From: Sphingobacteriaceae bacterium
GTDB taxonomy: Bacteria; Bacteroidota; Bacteroidia; B-17B0; Aurantibacillaceae
Length of the DNA stretch: 64,000 nt
Assembly: GCA_002319075.1 (NCBI GenBank)
Contig: NVQB01000001.1
Location: 434,001-498,000, forward strand
Direction of reading: 5' to 3'
The position numbers and the translations under genes were made by a program. Below are positions 57,985 through 64,000 of this stretch, piece by piece (within the stretch, counting starts at the first letter, position 1; every line of letters starts with the position of its first letter). The notes under the pieces were generated by a model, which saw only the letters and a list, made by a program, of their open reading frames with translations, searched no databases and was not told where the DNA came from.

Positions 57985-58404
57985 ATGACAGGAAATATCA
58001 CTTTTACAATGCTTAAACCAGATGCTGTTGAAGCAAACAACATCGGACCAATTTTAGCGATGATCAATAAAGCAGGATTTAAAATTCTTGCAATGAAATA
58101 CATGCGTTTAACCAAAGAACAAGCCGGAAAATTTTATGAAGTTCATAAAGAGCGTCCTTTTTACGGTGAACTTACTGAGTACATGAGCGGCGGTCCCATA
58201 GTAGCAGCTATTTTGTCAAAAAATAACGCTGTAGCAGATTACCGTCAACTTATCGGTGCAACAGATCCAAGCAAAGCCGATGAAGGAACTATTCGTAAAG
58301 TATTCGCTAAATCTATTGCTGCGAATGCTGTGCATGGTAGTGACAGCAACGAAAATGCGCAAATTGAATCTAATTTTTTCTTCTCTGAATTAGAGAGATT
58401 CTAA
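57985..58404 (+). CDS. ndk: nucleoside diphosphate kinase
   Basis: Transfers the gamma phosphate from ATP to other nucleoside diphosphates through a phospho-histidine. 139 residues, the usual length. [10 protein letters not shown] at the N terminus and the catalytic H117 in [12 protein letters not shown] are present, as are [12 protein letters not shown] and the substrate loop [14 protein letters not shown] strong promoter lies upstream and an intrinsic terminator downstream. Confidence 0.97.
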   Translation: MTGNITFTMLKPDAVEANNIGPILAMINKAGFKILAMKYMRLTKEQAGKFYEVHKERPFYGELTEYMSGGPIVAAILSKNNAVADYRQLIGATDPSKADEGTIRKVFAKSIAANAVHGSDSNENAQIESNFFFSELERF

Positions 58405-58426
58405 ATTTTTTTCCATTATAAAATCC

Positions 58427-58456
58427 ACCCTATTCTTTCACGAGAATAGGGTTTTT
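58427..58456 (+). terminator. intrinsic terminator of ndk
   Basis: CCCTATTCT, a six-base loop, AGAATAGGG and TTTTT. Confidence 0.88.
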
Positions 58457-58633
58457 GCATTTTGGCTTTACCAAAGAAATTGGGAAAGCAACCAGTTTTA
58501 AAGAAAAGCCGCATTTTTATCAAAAACTGCCCAAAAGCATTTTGATTTATGAATAAAATTGAACAAATTTGTTAAAATTTACAAATCTTTAAATTAACAT
58601 CATTTTGATATGATAAATTATACGCCACATAGA

Positions 58634-61600
58634 ATGAAAAAGGTTTTTGGTCTACTTGCACTGGCCGCACTCAGCTCTTTAATGACTGCACAGGTTACCC
58701 CTAAGAATTGGAAGATTGCCGGACCTGTTTACAATGCCGGAAGGGCACGTAACATGATCGTCGACCAAAGCAACTCCGCCGTATTATACGTGGGAAGTGC
58801 TTCCAGCGGTATCTTTAAGTCTGTTAACAGTGGCGTAAAATGGACTCCCGTGAATGATCAGGCGGATGTTCGCAATATCAGTTACCTTGCGCAAGGTGCC
58901 GATGGCACTATTTACGCTGGAACCGGCGAAGGTTTTTTGAGATCTGGTCAAAAAAACAAGGCTCAGGTGGGTACAGGTCTATACAGACTTGATCAATCCA
59001 ATTCTACGCTTGTTCAGGTTGTTTCAAGTTCGCAGGTAGGTACTGTTATTAACCGTGTGGCCTGCAGTCCTGTTTCTGCTAATAATATGGCCCTTGCTAC
59101 CAACTCAGGAATCTGGGTTAATACAGGTTCTGGCTTTGTTCAGGTATCTTTAGCCGGAGCTCCTACAGGAACTACTATAAGTGGACAAGACGTTAAATTT
59201 GACTCTAACGGGATTTTGTATTGTTCGATTGGCGCAGAAGCCGGTGGCTCTACTGCGGCGCTTGCCAGCAAGGTTTACAGATCAACAGATGCGAGTTTAA
59301 CCTCTTTTATAGCTATAACTCCAAGTTCCAGTGTTTTAACGGATAATTTTTACGGGCGTATCGAATTAGCCATTGCACCTTCTAACAACAATGTTATTTA
59401 TGCTTCCTGCGCTAACAAATACACTGGTGGAAACACCTCCACTTTAAAAGGATTATTTGTGTCGTATAACGGCGGTACAGACTGGGCTTTGATCGCACAG
59501 GGATCTTCTCAACTCGATCCATTGTCTGACGGCGGAACTACGGCTTCAGGAGACTATTCGCAAGTGTTGTTAGTAGATCCATCTAATTCTGATAGACTTT
59601 ATTTTGGTGGTTATTCTTTCTATGTATGGCAACGTAATAACAATTCTAATACAAATCCAATAGGCGATTGGAATTCTTTTGGACAAAGCTTTCTCGCCAG
59701 TAACCAATTATATTTACATCAAAACATTCATGATATTAAATTTGTTCCGGGAAGTCCTGCAAGATTTTACTTTGTAACAGACGCAGGCGTGTTCAGATCA
59801 AGTGACCTTGCTTCCTTTTTAGGCGGCAATATCAATAGTTTTCCTTCTTTTCAACCTTTCTACAAAGGAATGGTTACAGGACAGTACAATTCAGTAAGTA
59901 TTGAGCGCTATCCGACTGGAGAAGGCATTGGGGTTGACACAACAGGACACAAGATCACTCCTTACGTTGGATTTATAGGAGGAACAGGCGGTAATGGTAT
60001 GACTTACTTTAGTGGAAAGGATACCCTTGTTACGGAAGAAAGATCTTACCTCGCCGGTGAGGTATACAACACCGAATATTCTAAGATTTTGCCAAATGCG
60101 GCCTACACAAGTTTAGGAAACGGCGCACTCTACAGATCTGCGAATGTAAAAGTATCAACTCCAGGACAAGCCCAGATAAATACCTATTCAGGTGTGTTGT
60201 CTAAAATAGCACCAACTACTGACGGTTTCTCTAATAACACAAATACAACAACAGGAACCCCCTTTAAATTCTGGGAAAATTACGGACAAACTAATTCGCC
60301 CGATTCAGCTTATTTTTACAATGATACGGTTAGATACCAGGCTTCAGTTTCTACTATTCCTGTTTTAACTACGCAAACATTTTTCCCTTTCTCAACGGCA
60401 AGACCAAATAAATATGCTTTAATTGACTACGTAGTGGTTAGAACTGGAACGGTTCAGCTTCCTATAGATGGAGCTTTGAAAGATTCTCCTCCTTACAACC
60501 AACCTGGCGATGGTAAAACGATTTATGTAACATTACCGCCTACTTACCCTACACCTACAAATACAACCATCGTTACCGCCAATTCAACGGGTGCTTCCAC
60601 TATCCCGGTAACTTTTACATTAAATACTTCCAGTTTAATAGATAATTTTAATATCAATTTTCCTACCGCGCCGTTCATGACCAAAACAGTAACCCAGTTG
60701 CCTGTAAATGCCACCGGAACTGCGATTATTGTACCTGATCCCTCGGTATATTACAGGGTGTTCGCTACGGTTTACTACAAATATGCCGCCGGTGACGTAG
60801 TTACAGCAACGGATAATAATATTTCTACAAAAACAAATACCTACTCGTCTGTTCTTACCCAATCTCTTAGCTGGAGAGATTCAGGAAATAGCAGTTTCAC
60901 GGTAACTTCTACAAATACAGTAGCGGTAACGAATCCAACTTATGTGCTCGTTTCTAACTCAAACCCTGTTCCGGTTACGAGTAGTAATCCGGTTTTCACA
61001 GTTACTCCGTCAAGCACAACTACCTACACAGTTCAAAAGTTTGGTACGTTTACAGTTAATGCCAAGGCTGTTAATTATTCGGTATCTATAACTCCAACAA
61101 CAGCGGTGATCACCTCAACTAATGTTACTGCTACAAGTTATACATTATTGCCAGGCAATGTTACGCAGACAGCGGGTGCGAATTCTTTTACCGTTTCACC
61201 AACTAGTGCTAATCCTTCTTACACTATCCTTACACCTCCTGCAACAGGCACGGTGCCGGTAGCAGAGATTTTTACGTTAACCCCTACTTCATTCAGCATT
61301 AGTCCAAGTGTTAATACAACTATAGCAAATGCGCCGAATGTTTTTGTGGTAAGTCCTACGGTAACTACAACATACACTATAACACAAACTACTGGAACAG
61401 TAACACAACAAACTTTCAGTACAGTAGGAACTACAACTTATGTTCTGAATCCTGGAGCTGTTACGCAAGTGGATAACCCTACTTTTACCGTAAATACCGG
61501 AACTACAGCTATTACTTACACTATTGATGGTATTAGCTCAAATACTTTAGCTGCTCCGAATTCGTCTATTACTTTTAACTTTCCTTTCAACACGGTTACT

Positions 61601-62848
61601 ACCGTTTCAGTAACCGGAGGAGTTGCTTTTGCAAAAAGTAACCCGATTATTAAAATGCGTTCTTATATCTCAGCCAGACTTGGTATAATTTATAATACTG
61701 TATCGCAAACAAATAGTAATGATGCTATTGTTGTATGTAAAAATCCTTTGGCATTAAACGATCCAATGGCTGTAGTTAGGGTGAGTCAAAATAACACGCC
61801 TTTGTACACAGACGATAACGCTGGTGTAGGAACAACTAACACCATTATTGTTACAGGAAAACCTACCATGCTTGAATGGAGCAAAACAGGAACAGAATTG
61901 TATTATGCAACAGCATCTACTGGAACACCTACAGCACACAATCTATACCGTGTTTCTCATATTAATACCGTTATGGATCTTTCCCCATCTTCTTATTCTG
62001 GAAAATTCTATAACGATATTTACAAATATTCAGCGCCAATCAATTCTGCATCTTTAAATCCGGTATCTCCTTTCAGAACAACTCTTGTTGGTACATTCGA
62101 CAAACCTATTACCAGTATTAGTGTTAGTAACGATAGCAAACACATTGCTCTAACGTTCAACAGTACTTCTACAGGAACAACAGGAACCATAATGTATGCC
62201 AATAATGACATTTCAAAATCAACGGCTGCATCTGCTGGCTGGGTTAATGCACAAGGTACCTTACCTTCTACTGTGCAGGTTACTTATTGTTCGATGATGG
62301 AAAAAACAGATGATAAGATTGTATATGTGGGTACAGATAACGGGTTATTTTATACCACCAACATTACTGCTGGTTCTGTAACCTGGGACAATGCCAATAA
62401 AAATATTACAAGTGCCAACAATGCTTTACCAAAGGTTCAGGTGTTTGACATTAAACAACAAACTTTTCAACCATGGGATTGCTACAATTCAGGTCAGATC
62501 TATGTTGCTACCAATGGTCGCGGTATCTGGACTAATGGTGAATACGTTCCTTACATAGTTGGTTTAAACGAGTATGAAAAGAAAACTGAAGGTAAAAACC
62601 TGAGTTTGTATCCAAATCCTACTAATGGAAACGCAACGGTTTCTTTCAGCAGTGTTGATGGTGAGACTGCAGTGTTACAAATTATGGATATCAGCGGACG
62701 TATCGTTCAAACTGAACCTATTGGAACTATTGACGGTCAAATAGAATATACTTTTGGCACACAAAACTTAAGCTCTGGTGTTTACATTGTAAACATTAAA
62801 AGTGATGCAGCGGTGAAACGTGTATCGAAATTGGTTGTAACAAAATAA
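58634..62848 (+). CDS. very large type IX-secreted protein with beta-propeller and Thr/Val-rich middle
   Basis: Protein of 1404 residues from ATG 58634, the start of the signal peptide (MKKVFGLLALAALSSLMTAQ); an ATG eight codons earlier is possible. Residues about 30-470 form a sialidase/VPS10-like beta-propeller (VLYVGSASSGIFKSVNSGVKWTPV, GTIYAGTGEGFLRSGQ, LYFGGYSFYVWQ, FVTDAGVFRSSDL). About 640-1010 is a Thr/Val/Ser/Asn-rich tract of repeated strands (TYVLVSNSNPVPVTSSNPVFTVTPSSTTTYTV; TSYTLLPGNVTQTAG). A second propeller-like part follows (about 1060-1300) and a type A sorting domain ends it (LYPNPTNGNATVSF). Enzymatic motifs were not seen. Confidence 0.88.
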   Translation: MKKVFGLLALAALSSLMTAQVTPKNWKIAGPVYNAGRARNMIVDQSNSAVLYVGSASSGIFKSVNSGVKWTPVNDQADVRNISYLAQGADGTIYAGTGEGFLRSGQKNKAQVGTGLYRLDQSNSTLVQVVSSSQVGTVINRVACSPVSANNMALATNSGIWVNTGSGFVQVSLAGAPTGTTISGQDVKFDSNGILYCSIGAEAGGSTAALASKVYRSTDASLTSFIAITPSSSVLTDNFYGRIELAIAPSNNNVIYASCANKYTGGNTSTLKGLFVSYNGGTDWALIAQGSSQLDPLSDGGTTASGDYSQVLLVDPSNSDRLYFGGYSFYVWQRNNNSNTNPIGDWNSFGQSFLASNQLYLHQNIHDIKFVPGSPARFYFVTDAGVFRSSDLASFLGGNINSFPSFQPFYKGMVTGQYNSVSIERYPTGEGIGVDTTGHKITPYVGFIGGTGGNGMTYFSGKDTLVTEERSYLAGEVYNTEYSKILPNAAYTSLGNGALYRSANVKVSTPGQAQINTYSGVLSKIAPTTDGFSNNTNTTTGTPFKFWENYGQTNSPDSAYFYNDTVRYQASVSTIPVLTTQTFFPFSTARPNKYALIDYVVVRTGTVQLPIDGALKDSPPYNQPGDGKTIYVTLPPTYPTPTNTTIVTANSTGASTIPVTFTLNTSSLIDNFNINFPTAPFMTKTVTQLPVNATGTAIIVPDPSVYYRVFATVYYKYAAGDVVTATDNNISTKTNTYSSVLTQSLSWRDSGNSSFTVTSTNTVAVTNPTYVLVSNSNPVPVTSSNPVFTVTPSSTTTYTVQKFGTFTVNAKAVNYSVSITPTTAVITSTNVTATSYTLLPGNVTQTAGANSFTVSPTSANPSYTILTPPATGTVPVAEIFTLTPTSFSISPSVNTTIANAPNVFVVSPTVTTTYTITQTTGTVTQQTFSTVGTTTYVLNPGAVTQVDNPTFTVNTGTTAITYTIDGISSNTLAAPNSSITFNFPFNTVTTVSVTGGVAFAKSNPIIKMRSYISARLGIIYNTVSQTNSNDAIVVCKNPLALNDPMAVVRVSQNNTPLYTDDNAGVGTTNTIIVTGKPTMLEWSKTGTELYYATASTGTPTAHNLYRVSHINTVMDLSPSSYSGKFYNDIYKYSAPINSASLNPVSPFRTTLVGTFDKPITSISVSNDSKHIALTFNSTSTGTTGTIMYANNDISKSTAASAGWVNAQGTLPSTVQVTYCSMMEKTDDKIVYVGTDNGLFYTTNITAGSVTWDNANKNITSANNALPKVQVFDIKQQTFQPWDCYNSGQIYVATNGRGIWTNGEYVPYIVGLNEYEKKTEGKNLSLYPNPTNGNATVSFSSVDGETAVLQIMDISGRIVQTEPIGTIDGQIEYTFGTQNLSSGVYIVNIKSDAAVKRVSKLVVTK

Positions 62849-62870
62849 CATTAAACTCTTCATAAAAAAA

Positions 62871-62899
62871 AGCTGTCCGGGTCGGACAGCTTTTTTTTT
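62871..62899 (+). terminator. intrinsic terminator of the large secreted-protein gene
   Basis: AGCTGTCCG, loop GGT, CGGACAGCT and eight more T residues. Confidence 0.92.
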
Positions 62900-62930
62900 G
62901 CTCTAATTTTATGAATGAAAATTTAATGTG

Positions 62931-63740
62931 ATGAAAACTACCGAAGCCGATTCTTACTACAACAACCTTGAACAAATGAGCGTGCCTGAACTTCTTTCTA
63001 ATATGAACAAGGAAGATAAAACGGTACCCTTAGCAGTGGAAAAATCTATCCCTCAAATTGAAGTAGTGGTAGAAAAAATTGTGGAGCGGATGAAGCAAGG
63101 CGGTAGACTTTTTTATATGGGAGCCGGAACCAGTGGCAGATTGGGCATTGTAGACGCGAGTGAATGTCCACCTACCTATGGCATTGAACAAGGAATTGTA
63201 GTTGGCCTGATTGCCGGTGGCGATGAAGCTATTCGCAAAGCGGTAGAGTTTGCGGAAGATGACTTAAAACAAGGGTGGCTCGATCTTGAAAAATACAGCA
63301 TCACCGATAAGGATGTGGTTATTGGCATCGCCGCTTCAGGATCTACGCCTTATGTTATAGGGGCATTGATAACCTGCAACGAAAAAAATATTCTTACGGC
63401 TTGTATTACCTGTAATACTGGTAGTGAGCTAGCGAGAGTTGCTAAGTTTCCGGTGGAAATTGTTGTAGGACCTGAATTTGTTACCGGTTCTACACGTATG
63501 AAAAGCGGAACTGCTCAGAAATTGGCGCTAAACATGATCTCTACCTCCGTGATGATTAAACTGGGCCGCGTAAAGGGAAACAAAATGGTAGACATGCAAT
63601 TGAGTAATAACAAACTTGTAGACCGCGGCACGCTAATGCTTATGAAGAATACAGGCATAACAAATTACGAAGAGGCAAAAGTGCTTTTACTGAAACATGG
63701 CAATGTGAGAAAGGCAACAGAAGCTTATAAGGCTATCTAA
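62931..63740 (+). CDS. murQ: N-acetylmuramic acid 6-phosphate etherase
   Basis: Enzyme of peptidoglycan recycling that cleaves the lactyl ether of MurNAc-6-phosphate to GlcNAc-6-phosphate and D-lactate. From ATG 62931 it has 269 residues, somewhat shorter than the E. coli enzyme of about 298, ending just after the SIS domain. Seen: GGRLFYMGAGTSGRLGIVDASECPPTYG (sugar-phosphate loop, catalytic Glu), IAGGDEAIRKAVEFAEDD, GIAASGSTPYVIGAL and VTGSTRMKSGTAQKLALNMIST. A GTG three bases upstream is not needed. Confidence 0.95.
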   Translation: MKTTEADSYYNNLEQMSVPELLSNMNKEDKTVPLAVEKSIPQIEVVVEKIVERMKQGGRLFYMGAGTSGRLGIVDASECPPTYGIEQGIVVGLIAGGDEAIRKAVEFAEDDLKQGWLDLEKYSITDKDVVIGIAASGSTPYVIGALITCNEKNILTACITCNTGSELARVAKFPVEIVVGPEFVTGSTRMKSGTAQKLALNMISTSVMIKLGRVKGNKMVDMQLSNNKLVDRGTLMLMKNTGITNYEEAKVLLLKHGNVRKATEAYKAI

Positions 63741-64000
63741 AGCAATTTCATTCCGAGGCGGATTTTAGTGATCACCTTTTTTGTATAAAGCGGGAAATCA
63801 CCATTCATCATCCAGCTATAATAAGAAGGTTCTTTTGTAAAAACGTCTACCACTGGTTTGTCTTTGTGCTTTCCGAAACTAAAAACTTCCTGACCTTTTT
63901 CGTTGTAAACAATTCTTCCCGCAAGATCTACATTTTTTGCACGCATAGAAAAATCACTGAGTTTTGAAATGTCGTTTACTACAGGTTGGTAAAGATTTCC
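63737..64000 (-). CDS. C-terminal part of a 3'-5' exonuclease (DnaQ-like, partial)
   Basis: The gene enters from the right edge; only its last 87 codons are here. The frame is open to base 64000 and reads PVVNDISKLSDFSMRAKNVDLAGRIVYNEKGQEVFSFGKHKDKPVVDVFTKEPSYYSWMMNGDFPLYTKKVITKI. This C-terminal module (FGKHKDKPVVDVF, YYSWMM-x-x-DFP) follows the exonuclease fold in Bacteroidota DNA polymerase III epsilon-like proteins. Catalytic residues lie outside the window. It overlaps the murQ stop by 4 bp, convergently. Confidence 0.75.
   Translation of the reverse strand, partial: GNLYQPVVNDISKLSDFSMRAKNVDLAGRIVYNEKGQEVFSFGKHKDKPVVDVFTKEPSYYSWMMNGDFPLYTKKVITKIRLGMKLL

Overview
The window comes from the chromosome of a member of the Bacteroidota, probably Flavobacteriales-like. 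The evidence is: the gliding genes gldF and gldG; secreted proteins ending in type IX secretion sorting domains (YPNPT-type motifs); a Bacteroidota-type serine palmitoyltransferase; BBP2 porins; FadL and lipoprotein genes next to proS; the uncommon short ProRS; and promoters of the TTTG-N19-23-TAnnTTTG type. No tRNA, rRNA, CRISPR array or insertion sequence was seen.

Layout. (1) 0.7-12.2 kb, minus strand: a potassium-type regulatory and porin region. One operon holds a shortened KdpD-like kinase, KdpE, the Kup transporter and a sigma-54 activator. Separate units hold two small ORFs, two BBP2 porins and a sensor kinase. Regulators and porins resemble Bacteroidota kdp loci, but kdpFABC is absent from the window. 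Paired CTATCAAAWTGATAG dyads lie about 110 bp upstream of two sigma-54-like promoters. (2) 12.6-16.2 kb: a CRP-family regulator and a serine palmitoyltransferase diverge around a perfect CRP-type site, followed by a BamE-like protein, a methyltransferase and a DUF983 protein. (3) 16.5-24.98 kb, minus: mgtE, yggS, a DUF1015 gene, serA, a FadL-type protein and an extraordinary low-complexity lipoprotein. proS diverges from the last. (4) 27.3-30.2 kb: decay zone with a broken lipoprotein gene, a thioesterase, a glycosyltransferase, and a ParE-type toxin frameshifted beside an intact antitoxin.

(5) 30.4-36.3 kb, plus: the most interesting block, a three-gene MukBEF/MksBEF-like condensin (kleisin, MukE-like, 1228-residue SMC-like ATPase) without the JetD/MksG nuclease of Wadjet systems. 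The ATPase gene is bracketed by REP-like palindromic repeats. The intergenic region ahead of it has a cluster of DnaA-box-like sites, and coding-strand polarity flips there (about three quarters minus to the left, three quarters plus to the right), so it is a candidate replication origin. (6) 36.6-46.4 kb: an accessory stretch of small membrane, secreted and DUF proteins, including two type IX cargo proteins. (7) 46.5-57.8 kb: cbpA-cbpM with an extra 58-residue ORF, uvrA, a thioredoxin-like protein, mtgA with a serine hydrolase, gldFG, an orphan NarL-type regulator and rnz. (8) 58-64 kb: ndk, a 1.4-kilo-residue type IX propeller protein, murQ and the end of an exonuclease gene.

All assignments are from reading the sequence and recalled family knowledge; no database search was run.
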